Of a DNA stretch of 64,000 nucleotides, positions 1 through 9,681 are shown piece after piece. Origin of the DNA: Marivirga harenae (GTDB taxonomy: Bacteria; Bacteroidota; Bacteroidia; Cytophagales; Cyclobacteriaceae); the NCBI RefSeq assembly GCF_030534335.1, contig NZ_CP130565.1, forward strand, positions 7,501 to 71,500, in the 5' to 3' direction. The notes beneath the pieces were generated by a model. It saw nothing but the letters and a program-made list of their open reading frames with translations, had not been told where the DNA came from and ran no database searches. Made by a program: the position numbers and the translations under genes. How positions within the stretch are numbered: position 1 is the stretch's first letter; every line of letters starts with the position of its first letter.

Positions 1-3000
1 AACTTCAGTTTCCGAAGAAGTTGGATTAGGTGACAATGAAACCCTAAAACCACTATTACATTCGTATTTAGTGTTATAATCTATATCATTTATTGAACTG
101 AAATCACCACAAATACTGCCTAATCTAAAGGTCAATAAATCATTTTCAGGATCATCTGAAGTTGTGAAATAGACGATACTTTGCCCTAATTCAGTATTAG
201 TATTAATATTTCCGACAGTCGCTCCCGTTCCAGTCCAATCTACCTCTTGTAGCTTATTAATAATATTTTCATCTTCAATTGTAAGCAAACAAATATAATC
301 TGTATTTGGACACAACTGTTCCTCAACAAATATTCCACCTCCCACAGCATCACCAAATGCATAATTAACACTAACTGGTTGATTCAAAAATGCACCTGAT
401 ATAATTTCTTTTGTAACCTTAGCTGTACTTCCACAAGCTTCATCAAGTCTTAAATTTGCAATCAAATTGACACTACCACTAAAGCCTTGTTCAACTCTAA
501 TTCTAATCAAATCCGAAGACTGTTCAACAACTGTAAAAAATTCATCTTCTCCATTTTCAGATTCGAATGTGAAATCATTAATTAAATCCCAATTATTCAA
601 CCTAAATTCAATCTCATCCCCTACACAAACATATTCTGGGCCTGTTAAATTTATATTTTCAGTATCAATATTAACCCCATTACCAACTTCATAATCATAG
701 GGAAATTCTCCTGAACCAATATATTCTATTTCAGTATTGATGAATAAATTTCCTGAATTATTAACAATTTCAGCCCCTTCTTCAAAAATAAATTGACTTC
801 CGCAATCCATTGTTAAGGATGAACCTTCGTTGATTACCAATCTACTTCCTTCATTAAATCTTAAACTTGTGCCTGAAAGCATATATAGTTCACCTGTAAA
901 ATCAGCTCCGTCACCAATAATGATTTCCCCACTATCTTCAACCGTAATTTCAGTAGGCCTATAATTACAATTACTAACGCCAGAAGCAGTTACCCTAATG
1001 TGAGAATCAACGTTCGGATTCGATATATTAGAAGAAGGAAAAGCTGAGGCAACATCATTATTGATCAGCAAACTTTCACCATTATTAATAAAGCCACTGT
1101 ATATTCTATTATCGGTAAATTCTGTAAAGTTATAGTATGGCTCACCTGAAAAAGTAAAATTTGTAGTTGACAAATCTAGTGGCGTGAAATCATTATTTCT
1201 GATTACTTCTTCTAAGAATAAGGCTTCATTGAAATTAGTAAAAGTGGTATGTCGCTCATTAAAGGTGGGTTCTAGGTTAGCATCTAAAAAATCGGCATCT
1301 GGTGCTGCATAATTATCAAACTCCGTCAGATTATTACCTAATATATTAGCATTCCGTACATCCATAAAATAATCTTCATTATTTTCAATATCGATATCCA
1401 AGGCACTCACTGTGGGGATATGGCTAAAAACCCCTGGCCCGGCATCCACTATAAATTCTGGAATACCATCTAATCCATAATTAAAACTTCCCCCTGGTGC
1501 AAAATCTAATGGCGCTTGATTTCTTGTCTTCACAGTTCTAATATTCAATGGGATCGGAATTAAAAGTAAATTACCAAAAACAGATCCTCTGTAAATCACC
1601 TCTATATTGTTTGTAGGATTAGAAGGCTCAACCCTAAACCTTGAGTAGTAATTATTTGACGCTACAATACCTATAATTTTAAAAGAATCTAATAATCTTT
1701 GGAATCCACTCATTTCTCGTATATCAGGATTAACACCCTCTCCAATTCTTCTAATAGCTCTTAAAATTCCGTTGATTGCCCCAAAATAATTAAGCCTAAA
1801 CAAACGATCATTCTGATCAAAAGGCAATCCTTCTCCAATTTGAGAACCATTGGCAATGGCAATATTCCTAGTATTTTGTGGCATACCCAGCTGATGATAC
1901 TCCTCCATAAAGGCATTATGATGGGTGGCATTTTCTCTTATTTGTTGAATTAAAAGCTGTTTAGTAGCTGGTCTGTCAAATATTTTACTCCCTATATCTT
2001 GAGTGAAATTTTCAAAATCAATATCAAATTCATCAGGATCAATGATCCCGCTCCTCATAATCCGCTTTACTTCCTCTACACTTTCCTCTAATTGGGGCAT
2101 ATAACTTATATGATCTACCATATATTGCATGCCTAAAGGAAAATTAGCCCCTCTGTGCGGACTGTCAAAAGATATGTATAACCTTGTATCATGTTCTTCA
2201 GACTCCCTGCCATCTAAAGGACGTTCCATTTCAGCTAGTGCATACCTTGCCACTAAACCTCCCATACTTGATCCTAAGACCACATTAGGCTCAACGCTTC
2301 CATTATCAGCCTTCATTTCATTAACTATTTTAAGTAAAGTTTGAACCAAATAAGCATTTCGCTGAATGGGTTCAGCTCCATTATCGTAATTAAGGTATAT
2401 TAAATCATATCCTGCATTTTGGAGGCTATTTCTCATATTAAATCTTAATGAATTAAAAAAACCTTCATAATCAGAATTGCCATTAAAAACATCATATTCA
2501 GGGGGGTTGAAACCCTCTATGATAATAAATGGTTTTCTTAATTGATCGTTTCCACATCCATATTCAATGCTTACTGTTCCTCCTGCTGTTTCTCCTTCAT
2601 AAGACCTTCCAGCATCAATATGAAATTCCTCATCAGCTATACCTACATATCTTTGGCTTGTGCTATTACTGTTTTCGGTCACCTCAATTATAGATTGACT
2701 ATAGGCAAAACTGCAATCTTCATAAGTTAACCTCACCACAATTTCCTTTTCTCCTATATCTTCATAATCCACCGCTATTACATCATCCCATGTAAGCTCT
2801 ATAAATCCATTCTCATCATCAAAATCTATTGCTATTGATTCAATATTTTTGCTTTGATGTTGAACATATAATTCACGATCTAAACGAAATTGTTGGTTCC
2901 TTCCTTCAAGTTGTAAGCTAAGTGGACTAGCAAATAACCAATTAATCGTCTCTAAATATTCATAGGGTTCCCCAATAGGATTTAAAACTCCATCCTCAAA

Positions 3001-3792
3001 TGACAAAGCATCCGACTCAATAGCAGTGGGTTTTAATCGATTGATTTCCATGTTCAGAATCGCAATAGGTACAACACTATCAGTATCCTTAGAATTCGCT
3101 AGCTTCTCAAAAAAATCTTCTTGATTCATTATCGGATACTCATTTTCATTCCCAACCCAAGATTTTTCAAGAGTACTAAAGACTTGGCTAAAATTGAGCA
3201 AGTCGACCTTATTGCTATCATTCAAAACCCCATAGCCTTGTTCTTGATCATCGAGGACGCTGATGACTTCAATTTTTTCATCAATATGTCGTAGCCACCT
3301 TCTAATCCTTGGTAATTGGGGAGGATAGTTTAATGATATATCCAATAAATATTGTTTTTCGTTGTTATATTGATTGTACCATTCTTCTGTATCAATATCA
3401 AAAAAAACACAAGGAAATACATTATCACCAGTTAATCCTCGTACTTCTATCAAACTGTCAATAGTGAAAATATTTAGTATTAAGTCACTATTCCAAACAT
3501 CGGTTTCATTTTCAGCATTGCGCTTGAACACCCCATAAAGATGTTTCCATTGTTGGTGTTCAGTGGTATCTTTCAAGAATTGTGGAATACCTGTAAAATT
3601 GCCAAAATCCATGGCGCTTAAGGAACGGTCAACTAAAAAGCCAGTGGTAATATCAGCATTATCAATGTTTTGAAATATTTCCTCGGCTGCCTCACTTACC
3701 GTCCGATTAATGGAATCCACCACTTCAACTTCCTGAGCATAGATTTTAGTTACAAAAATTAGGAATAAAACAATTGGGTAAAGTTTCTTCAT
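1..3792 (-). CDS. T9SS-exported alpha/beta hydrolase (lipase/esterase-like), 3' end cut by window edge
   Basis: The reading frame is open from an ATG at 3792 to the window edge (1264 residues visible). It begins with a signal peptide (MKKLYPIVLFLIFVTKIYAQ). A lipase-type nucleophile elbow G-S-S-M-G lies at residues 507-511 (S509), followed by GLVARYAL, as in PGAP1/lipase-like hydrolases. Residues about 945-1015 form a repetitive, Gly/Ser/Asn-rich stretch (IIIGDGADF, LRFNEGSRL, FIFEEGAEI) that looks like a short beta-solenoid. The last visible residues, RVSLSPNPTSSETEV, match the start of a T9SS type A sorting domain, so only about 70 residues are probably missing. Inferred role: secreted or cell-surface ester or lipid hydrolase; the substrate is unknown. 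It lies 48 bp downstream of a lipoprotein gene on the same strand and probably shares its transcript. Confidence 0.8.
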   Translation of the reverse strand, partial: MKKLYPIVLFLIFVTKIYAQEVEVVDSINRTVSEAAEEIFQNIDNADITTGFLVDRSLSAMDFGNFTGIPQFLKDTTEHQQWKHLYGVFKRNAENETDVWNSDLILNIFTIDSLIEVRGLTGDNVFPCVFFDIDTEEWYNQYNNEKQYLLDISLNYPPQLPRIRRWLRHIDEKIEVISVLDDQEQGYGVLNDSNKVDLLNFSQVFSTLEKSWVGNENEYPIMNQEDFFEKLANSKDTDSVVPIAILNMEINRLKPTAIESDALSFEDGVLNPIGEPYEYLETINWLFASPLSLQLEGRNQQFRLDRELYVQHQSKNIESIAIDFDDENGFIELTWDDVIAVDYEDIGEKEIVVRLTYEDCSFAYSQSIIEVTENSNSTSQRYVGIADEEFHIDAGRSYEGETAGGTVSIEYGCGNDQLRKPFIIIEGFNPPEYDVFNGNSDYEGFFNSLRFNMRNSLQNAGYDLIYLNYDNGAEPIQRNAYLVQTLLKIVNEMKADNGSVEPNVVLGSSMGGLVARYALAEMERPLDGRESEEHDTRLYISFDSPHRGANFPLGMQYMVDHISYMPQLEESVEEVKRIMRSGIIDPDEFDIDFENFTQDIGSKIFDRPATKQLLIQQIRENATHHNAFMEEYHQLGMPQNTRNIAIANGSQIGEGLPFDQNDRLFRLNYFGAINGILRAIRRIGEGVNPDIREMSGFQRLLDSFKIIGIVASNNYYSRFRVEPSNPTNNIEVIYRGSVFGNLLLIPIPLNIRTVKTRNQAPLDFAPGGSFNYGLDGIPEFIVDAGPGVFSHIPTVSALDIDIENNEDYFMDVRNANILGNNLTEFDNYAAPDADFLDANLEPTFNERHTTFTNFNEALFLEEVIRNNDFTPLDLSTTNFTFSGEPYYNFTEFTDNRIYSGFINNGESLLINNDVASAFPSSNISNPNVDSHIRVTASGVSNCNYRPTEITVEDSGEIIIGDGADFTGELYMLSGTSLRFNEGSRLVINEGSSLTMDCGSQFIFEEGAEIVNNSGNLFINTEIEYIGSGEFPYDYEVGNGVNIDTENINLTGPEYVCVGDEIEFRLNNWDLINDFTFESENGEDEFFTVVEQSSDLIRIRVEQGFSGSVNLIANLRLDEACGSTAKVTKEIISGAFLNQPVSVNYAFGDAVGGGIFVEEQLCPNTDYICLLTIEDENIINKLQEVDWTGTGATVGNINTNTELGQSIVYFTTSDDPENDLLTFRLGSICGDFSSINDIDYNTKYECNSGFRVSLSPNPTSSETEV

Positions 3793-3840
3793 TGGTTTGA
3801 AATTTGAGTGAAAAGTTTATTGAAATAATTAAGGGAAGTA

Positions 3841-4329
3841 TTAACGATAACGGATATCAAAGCGACCCTCAGTGACCCTAATGGTGTCACATTCGTTTTC
3901 GATCGTAAATTCAAATGTTCCTGCCAGAATGAAATCCCGAGGACTATATTCTAAAATTTCGAAATGACCTGCGCTTGAATCAGTTTCAAAAAAACAATCC
4001 CCCAAATTTGCTGCGGCTGCACTAAATGGAAAACTATTTATCTCCGAATTCAAATTTTCATCGCAGCAATCTATAAAATATAATTGAATGGTTTCTCTAT
4101 CAGCATCTCTAAAAGCTTGAAGTTCAAATTCTCCAGAATTTGAAAGTGAAACATTCAATTTAGGATTATTAATACCTCCTTTAGGCAACCAAACCTCCCC
4201 ATTTACCAAACAACCAAAGGTGTTTTTGCCTTCTGTGGTAATAGGGGGCAATTCTGGTTCAGGTTTAATCAGAGATTCACAAGATGTGAAAAGGAATAGA
4301 ACTATTAAATGGGAAAGAAAAATTTTCAT
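3841..4329 (-). CDS. Small lipoprotein, DUF6252-like
   Basis: 162 residues. The N-terminus (MKIFLSHLIVLFLFTSCES) is a lipoprotein signal with a lipobox ending at Cys17. The mature protein has the motif FGCLVNGEVWLPKG, which resembles the DUF6252 family of small Bacteroidota lipoproteins, and a conserved-looking CxxxF...DCC pattern further on. No enzymatic motif is visible. It is the upstream gene of a probable two-gene unit with the T9SS hydrolase (48 bp gap). A -7-like box (TACATTTG on the minus strand, 4403-4410) lies about 75 bp upstream of the ATG, but its -33 box is weak. Confidence 0.7.
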   Translation of the reverse strand: MKIFLSHLIVLFLFTSCESLIKPEPELPPITTEGKNTFGCLVNGEVWLPKGGINNPKLNVSLSNSGEFELQAFRDADRETIQLYFIDCCDENLNSEINSFPFSAAAANLGDCFFETDSSAGHFEILEYSPRDFILAGTFEFTIENECDTIRVTEGRFDIRYR

Positions 4330-4610
4330 GGGGTATTGTTTTGGTTTATTTTAAACTAAAATAAAAGTTTAATTTTTATAAAAACAAAATAGGTGAAATT
4401 TTCAAATGTACTTTTTGGTACAGTCAGTAACGAAAATATACTTACGTCACCTACTTAAATTAACATACGACTGGTAACGAGGAATTTCAGAAAGATTAGT
4501 CGAGTAAGAATTCTTTTGAAGTAGTTTAAATTAAATATAATATCTAACAAAAATGTTATGCTTTTCTATTTATAATAAAAAAGTTTGCCACCTATTTTGC
4601 CACCTATATA
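4330..4610. other. Intergenic stretch with a 12-bp tandem repeat
   Basis: AT-rich and without a convincing gene on either strand. The left part holds the upstream region of the lipoprotein gene. Around 4582-4608 the sequence TTTGCCACCTAT occurs twice in direct tandem. This lies just beyond the 3' side of tRNA-Leu, the usual place for element insertion, but no duplicated tRNA end or integrase gene is present. Confidence 0.5.
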
Positions 4611-4647
4611 ATAAAAAAGCCCTGAAAATCAGATGATTAACAGGGCT
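4611..4647 (-). terminator. Rho-independent terminator after tRNA-Leu
   Basis: On the minus strand AGCCCTG (4647-4641) pairs with CAGGGCT (4624-4618), a 7-bp stem with a 16-nt loop, followed by a T-rich run (TTTTTATTA). It sits 6 nt past the tRNA 3' end. Confidence 0.8.
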
Positions 4648-4652
4648 ATGTG

Positions 4653-4736
4653 TACCTTGGGCCGGAGTCGAACCGGCACGGGTGTTACCCCATTGGTGTT
4701 TGAGACCAACGCGTCTACCAATTCCGCCACCAAGGC
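4653..4736 (-). tRNA. tRNA-Leu (anticodon CAA)
   Basis: The minus strand gives a class II tRNA of 84 nt. The acceptor arm is GCCTTGG paired with CCAAGGT (closing G-U) and discriminator A. The anticodon stem is TTGGT/ACCAA with loop CTCAAAC, so the anticodon is CAA, reading UUG. The long variable arm (TGGGGTAACACCC) and T arm (GCCGG TTCGACT CCGGC) are clear. CCA is not encoded. Confidence 0.97.
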
Positions 4737-4776
4737 ATTTCAAGACAAAACGTTAAAGCATTTCCTTAACGGGATG

Positions 4777-4784
4777 CAAATATA
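4777..4784 (-). promoter_or_regulatory. Probable -7 box for tRNA-Leu
   Basis: The minus strand reads TATATTTG, matching the Bacteroidota -7 consensus TAnnTTTG, about 40 nt upstream of the tRNA 5' end. The -33 element is only a partial match (CTG at about 22 nt spacing). Confidence 0.5.
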
Positions 4785-4914
4785 GCTAATGATTATTAAA
4801 ATAAAACAGGTGACTCATAAAAAAATAAAAAAAGAATCTCTCATTAAAAATCTTCTAGTCGTTTTCTATCCTACTTACAAGATAATCCTCTCAATATCAA
4901 CACAATGCATAATT

Positions 4915-6789
4915 TTACATTTCAAATTCGCTTAACTCAAGCCAACGCATTTCTAATTCCTCTAATTTTTTGTTAATTTCATTTAATTCTTTACCCCAAT
5001 TAGAAAAATCATCTGTATCCCCTTTTCCTTTTGCTAAATTAACTTCCAATTCTTCCTTTTGCTTATTTAATAATGGAATCTCCTTGTCGATTAATTCTAA
5101 TTCCCTTTTCTCCTTATAACTTAACTTTTGCTTATCCTCTACCTTTGGCTTCTCTTTGTTGATTGTTTCTGTTGGTTTTGTACTTTTTACTTTGGGCTTC
5201 TGATCTTTTATAGCTCGATAATTCGTGTAATTACCATTAAAGATTTTAATCTGATTATCTCCTTCAAAAAGAAACAATTGATCAGTTAGGTTATCCATAA
5301 AATATCTATCATGCGATACTATAATTAAACAACCTTGAAATCTGTTGAGAAAGTCCTCTAATATTGAGAGTGTCTGTAAATCCAAGTCATTGGTAGGTTC
5401 ATCCAAAATCAGGAAGTTTGGATTCTTGATAAGCACTAATAGCAATTGCAATCTTCTTTTCTCCCCTCCACTCAGCTTATGAACAAAATCATGTTGTTGC
5501 TTTGGTGGAAATAGGAATTTGTTCAAAAACTGTGATGCTGATATTTCGCTTCCATCTGGTAGGGAAAAGTGTTCTGCGATTTCCAGGACAACCTCAATAA
5601 CCTTCTTACTATTATCAAACTGTATTTCTTGTTGTTTGTAGTAACCGAACTCTGTATTGACTCCAAGATCTAAATCACCTGAGTCAGCTTTTAGTTTTCC
5701 AGTTAAGATGTTTAAGAATGTACTTTTTCCTGTTCCGTTTTGCCCAACAATTCCAATTCTATCTCCCTTTTTAAAAGTGTAACTAAAATTTTTAAAAAGT
5801 TGCTTCTCCTCGAAACCCTTAGATACTGCTTTCAATTCCAGAATCTTTCCTCCCATCCTCTTCTGAGACACTTCCAATTCCACTTGATCTCTCTTTAAAT
5901 TCTTTGAAGCTTTATCTTTAAGACCTTCAAATGCATCTACCCTATATTTGGCTTTAGTGCCGCGAGCTTTTGGCATTCTTCGCATCCATTCTTGCTCTTT
6001 TTTCATAAGGTTTTTTGCCTTATCTACTTCTATCTGCTCAATGGATTCTCTTTCCTCCTTTTTAAGTAAAAACTCTTCATAATTACCTTTATACTTAAAT
6101 ATTTGCTGACGATCTATTTCTAAAATCCCATTGCAAACTCTGTCTAAGAAATAACGGTCGTGCGTAACCATTAATAGAGTCATATTTTGTGTTGCCAAAT
6201 AACTTTCCAGCCATTCAATTATACTTATATCCAAGTGGTTGGTTGGTTCATCAAGTATTAAAAAATCAGGCTTTACAATTAATTGAGCAGCCAAAGCAAC
6301 CCTCTTCTTTTGTCCTCCTGACATATTCTCCACGGACTGCGTAATACTATCAATCCCTAATTGCCCTAAAATCTGTTGAACCTGACTCTCATAATCCCAT
6401 AGTTGATGAGCTTCCATTTTTTCCATCAGATCCTGAAAGCGAGCCTGCTCTTTACTATTCATTTCAGGATTTGCTGCTAATTTCTCATACTCCTTGATGA
6501 TATTCAGAGATTCATGATCAGAACTAAATATGGCTTGCATAGCATTTTGTCCGGCTTCAAATTGAGGATTTTGAGATAAAAACCCCACTTTTGTATCATT
6601 ACGAAAGCTTAAATTTCCTTCATCAGGCGTTTCTTCACCCATCAAAATTTTAAGCAATGTTGACTTTCCAGAGCCATTAATTCCTACTAAAGCTACTTTT
6701 TCTCCTTGCGCTAATCCAAAAGAAATATTTTCAAACAAGACTCTTTCTCCGAAGCTTTTGGTAATATTTTCTACTGACAGATAATTCAT
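4915..6789 (-). CDS. ABC-F family ATPase (Uup/EttA-like ribosome-associated)
   Basis: 624 residues with two ABC cassettes on one chain and no membrane segments, the ABC-F layout. Cassette 1 has Walker A GINGSGKST (about 37-45), signature SGGQKKR and Walker B LILDEPTNHLD. Cassette 2 has GQNGTGKST, LSGGEKRR and LILDEPTNDLD. A charged linker (about 240-310) separates the two, and a Lys/Glu-rich C-terminal tail from about 535 is probably the coiled coil seen in Uup-type members. Known ABC-F proteins act on the ribosome or on DNA-related processes and are not transporters. The gene stands alone. It could be Uup or another ABC-F subgroup; I cannot separate them from sequence reading alone. Confidence 0.92.
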   Translation of the reverse strand: MNYLSVENITKSFGERVLFENISFGLAQGEKVALVGINGSGKSTLLKILMGEETPDEGNLSFRNDTKVGFLSQNPQFEAGQNAMQAIFSSDHESLNIIKEYEKLAANPEMNSKEQARFQDLMEKMEAHQLWDYESQVQQILGQLGIDSITQSVENMSGGQKKRVALAAQLIVKPDFLILDEPTNHLDISIIEWLESYLATQNMTLLMVTHDRYFLDRVCNGILEIDRQQIFKYKGNYEEFLLKKEERESIEQIEVDKAKNLMKKEQEWMRRMPKARGTKAKYRVDAFEGLKDKASKNLKRDQVELEVSQKRMGGKILELKAVSKGFEEKQLFKNFSYTFKKGDRIGIVGQNGTGKSTFLNILTGKLKADSGDLDLGVNTEFGYYKQQEIQFDNSKKVIEVVLEIAEHFSLPDGSEISASQFLNKFLFPPKQQHDFVHKLSGGEKRRLQLLLVLIKNPNFLILDEPTNDLDLQTLSILEDFLNRFQGCLIIVSHDRYFMDNLTDQLFLFEGDNQIKIFNGNYTNYRAIKDQKPKVKSTKPTETINKEKPKVEDKQKLSYKEKRELELIDKEIPLLNKQKEELEVNLAKGKGDTDDFSNWGKELNEINKKLEELEMRWLELSEFEM

Positions 6790-6980
6790 AGAGCAAAATT
6801 AGATCATATATTTAAATTAGTAATACATTAATAAAAGTATTTCTATTAGTCTATTTCTGCAATCAAGAAATCAATTTGAACCTAGAAAACAACTTTTCTG
6901 ATTTTCACTGTTTAAATTATAAATTAATAATTGGCACATTCTGAATTATTCTTTTAATTGCATAGCTCAAAACCAATCCT

Positions 6981-7682
6981 ATGAAAGTTTTTATCAATGA
7001 TGTTCCGTTATATATAATCCCTATGGAAAGGGAAATAGATAGAGAGCATTATGACCTTATTATTGATGCTGAAAAAGAGAAGATTCGATTCGATAATCTA
7101 ATTGATGATGTACTTATTAGAAAAGGTAGCCTGGCCGATATATTAGATTTCTATCGATTTCTATCAGCGGATAAAAACAAAAAACTTGACTCTTTGGCAT
7201 GCAAAGTTTACGATTATGCAAATGTTATAAAAGGTTTTAAGAAAGAGTTTAAAATTGTTGAAGCTGCAGGTGGAATCGTAACCAAAAAAGATAAATACCT
7301 ATTTATTTATCGACTGAAGAAATGGGATTTACCAAAAGGAAAACTTGAAAAAAAGGAGAAGGTGGAAACAGCTGCCGTTAGGGAAGTGGAAGAAGAATGT
7401 AATGTGCAGGTTGAGTTAGGCCCTAAAGTTTGTAAAACATGGCACACATATACTAGGAATGGAAAAAACCACCTCAAAAAAACCAGCTGGTTTCATATGA
7501 CCCTCAAAGAGGATAAGAAAATGAAGCCACAAAAGGAAGAAGGGATTGAAAAGGTTATTTGGGTCAATAAAGTGGAATTGAGAACTGTACTTTTGACTAC
7601 TTATCGTTCTATTCGGTATGTAATGAAAAAATTTCACGAATACCAGGAAGGCCTAATCACTGTAAAGAAAACGAAAGCCTAA
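6981..7682 (+). CDS. NUDIX hydrolase
   Basis: 233 residues. The Nudix box GX5EX7REUXEEXGU is present as GKLEKKEKVETAAVREVEEECNV-type spacing (G at about residue 120, REVEEE near 139), with Cys in place of the last Gly. The ~90-residue N-terminal part is unlike the core and may be a separate helical domain. Nudix enzymes cleave nucleoside diphosphates linked to another moiety; the substrate cannot be told here. The stop codon overlaps the stop of the convergent CapD-like gene by 4 bp (7679-7682), so the two genes meet tail to tail with no spacer and no room for a terminator. Confidence 0.88.
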   Translation: MKVFINDVPLYIIPMEREIDREHYDLIIDAEKEKIRFDNLIDDVLIRKGSLADILDFYRFLSADKNKKLDSLACKVYDYANVIKGFKKEFKIVEAAGGIVTKKDKYLFIYRLKKWDLPKGKLEKKEKVETAAVREVEEECNVQVELGPKVCKTWHTYTRNGKNHLKKTSWFHMTLKEDKKMKPQKEEGIEKVIWVNKVELRTVLLTTYRSIRYVMKKFHEYQEGLITVKKTKA

Positions 7683-9631
7683 CTGATTTTTCGGGTAATA
7701 CTCCATTTGCGTTTTCTTTCATTTGCAAGTTCATCATCCAAGGCTTCAAAACGGGAAGCATGGCTAACAAATTCAGGTAGAATACTTTTTATCTGCATTA
7801 TCATGCCCAATTCGTTCTCATCTGACATTAGATCATTAAGCTTCTGGAGTTCTTTGATAATGTCTTTATGCCCCATCCTTTCTGTTTTGGCAATTAAGAT
7901 TTTCTCATGATGCGTTGGTAAGGTTGTTTCATTGTCGCTTAATAACTCTTCAAACAATTTCTCTCCTTCACGAAGACCTGTAAAAATTATTTTGATATCA
8001 TCATCGACCTCATAGCCTGATAACTGAATCATCTTCTTGGCCAAATCAATTATTTTAATGGACCTACCCATATCAAAAACAAAAATTTCACCTCCAAAAC
8101 CCATAATACCAGCTTCAATAACAAGCTGACAGGCTTCCGGAATAGTCATGAAATATCGAGTAACATCTGGATGAGTAACGGTTATTGGTCCACCCTTTTC
8201 TATTTGTTTTTTGAATAGCGGAATAACAGAACCATTTGATCCTAATACATTTCCAAAACGAGTGGTGATAAATTGCGTACTATTTTTAACTTCTTCAGAT
8301 TTGGAATCATTTAAAGATTGTACATATACCTCTGCTAATCTTTTGGTTGCACCCATCACATTGGTAGGGTTCACCGCTTTGTCAGTAGAGACCATTACGA
8401 ATTTTTCTACCTTGAATTTAACAGAAAAGTCTGCTAATGATTTTGTTCCAAACACATTGGTCGATACTGCTTCAAATGGATGCATTTCCATTAAAGGGAC
8501 ATGTTTATAGGCTGCCGCGTGATAAACTACATTCGGTTTATATTTTTCAAATATTACTTCAAGCCTTCTATTATTGGTAACATCCATTATAACTGGGATA
8601 ATGTCTACATTACCACCAACATTTAGATTAGTCAACTCGATATCAATAGCATATAGAAAAGATTCGGCTTGATCCAATAAAATAAGCTTTTTTGGCTTTA
8701 CTTTAAGGATTTGTTTCGCAATTTCCGAACCAATTGAGCCAGCAGCACCAGTAATCAGAACAGTTTTGCCTGCAATATTCTCCGTCACCTTAGGATTTTG
8801 CAATTTTATAGATTCTCTGCCTAATAGATCTTCAATACGAATCTCTTTGATTTGATTCATGCTCAATTCTCCATTCACCCATTTATCAGGGGCTGGAACT
8901 GTTCTTACTTTTACATGAGCCTTTAAACAATAATCTACTAACTCATTTTTTCGGTCAACAGAAAGATTTGCGATCGCTATTACAATTTCATGGATATGGT
9001 ACCTATTTAAAATATCGTCTAAATTATATTCCGCATCGTAGATTGGCGCACCATTCAATATTTTCCCCACTTTTTTAAGATCATCATCTATAAAGCCTAC
9101 GACTCGCATTCTTGCATTAGGATCTGCATCTATCACATGCTTTGTTATTATGCCATATTGCCCTGCACCAAAAATCATTACATTTTTTCTGTGACGGACA
9201 GCATCTCTATAATATGCAAATAGATTTTTCACCAAAACCCTATAGGAAAACAAAATTACAACAGATAGGATAAAGCTTATAATCAAGACCGAAGCAGGAA
9301 TGATAACGCTTCCTTGGTACCACAAATTGAGGTAACTAACTATAGCTATTAATAAGGTACCAATAAAGGTAGTATAGGAAATACGAAGACCATCTTCTAT
9401 AGAAGTATAACGAATAATCCCTGCATAGCTTTGTGTAATTAAAATTGAAATTAAATGACAGATCAGAAATAAGACTAAACCTTCAGTGAATTTGAAGGCC
9501 AGCATATCAGAAATACTAAAATTAAATCTCAATAAATAGGCAAAAACGATTGCAGACATCAACAATACCAAGTCGATTAGTAAAATAATCCACCTTGGTA
9601 AAAAACTGATATCATTAATCTTTTTGATCAT
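7679..9631 (-). CDS. Membrane-bound UDP-sugar 4,6-dehydratase/epimerase (CapD/FlaA1/PglF family)
   Basis: 650 residues. Four N-terminal membrane helices (about 10-130) precede a first Rossmann-like region (FGAGQYGIITKHVI) and then the catalytic SDR domain with GAAGSIGSE (about 293-301), YHAAAYKHVPLMEMHP and MGATKR, where Met replaces the usual Tyr of YxxxK, as in long PglF/CapD proteins. The family converts UDP-GlcNAc to its 4-keto-6-deoxy form for capsule, O-antigen or glycoprotein glycans. It is the last gene of a three-gene run after the aminotransferase (50 bp gap), which would use this product. Confidence 0.9.
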   Translation of the reverse strand: MIKKINDISFLPRWIILLIDLVLLMSAIVFAYLLRFNFSISDMLAFKFTEGLVLFLICHLISILITQSYAGIIRYTSIEDGLRISYTTFIGTLLIAIVSYLNLWYQGSVIIPASVLIISFILSVVILFSYRVLVKNLFAYYRDAVRHRKNVMIFGAGQYGIITKHVIDADPNARMRVVGFIDDDLKKVGKILNGAPIYDAEYNLDDILNRYHIHEIVIAIANLSVDRKNELVDYCLKAHVKVRTVPAPDKWVNGELSMNQIKEIRIEDLLGRESIKLQNPKVTENIAGKTVLITGAAGSIGSEIAKQILKVKPKKLILLDQAESFLYAIDIELTNLNVGGNVDIIPVIMDVTNNRRLEVIFEKYKPNVVYHAAAYKHVPLMEMHPFEAVSTNVFGTKSLADFSVKFKVEKFVMVSTDKAVNPTNVMGATKRLAEVYVQSLNDSKSEEVKNSTQFITTRFGNVLGSNGSVIPLFKKQIEKGGPITVTHPDVTRYFMTIPEACQLVIEAGIMGFGGEIFVFDMGRSIKIIDLAKKMIQLSGYEVDDDIKIIFTGLREGEKLFEELLSDNETTLPTHHEKILIAKTERMGHKDIIKELQKLNDLMSDENELGMIMQIKSILPEFVSHASRFEALDDELANERKRKWSITRKIS

Positions 9632-9681
9632 AACAACACAAATATAATCTATTTGATATTTTTTTATAATAATTTAAGCTT

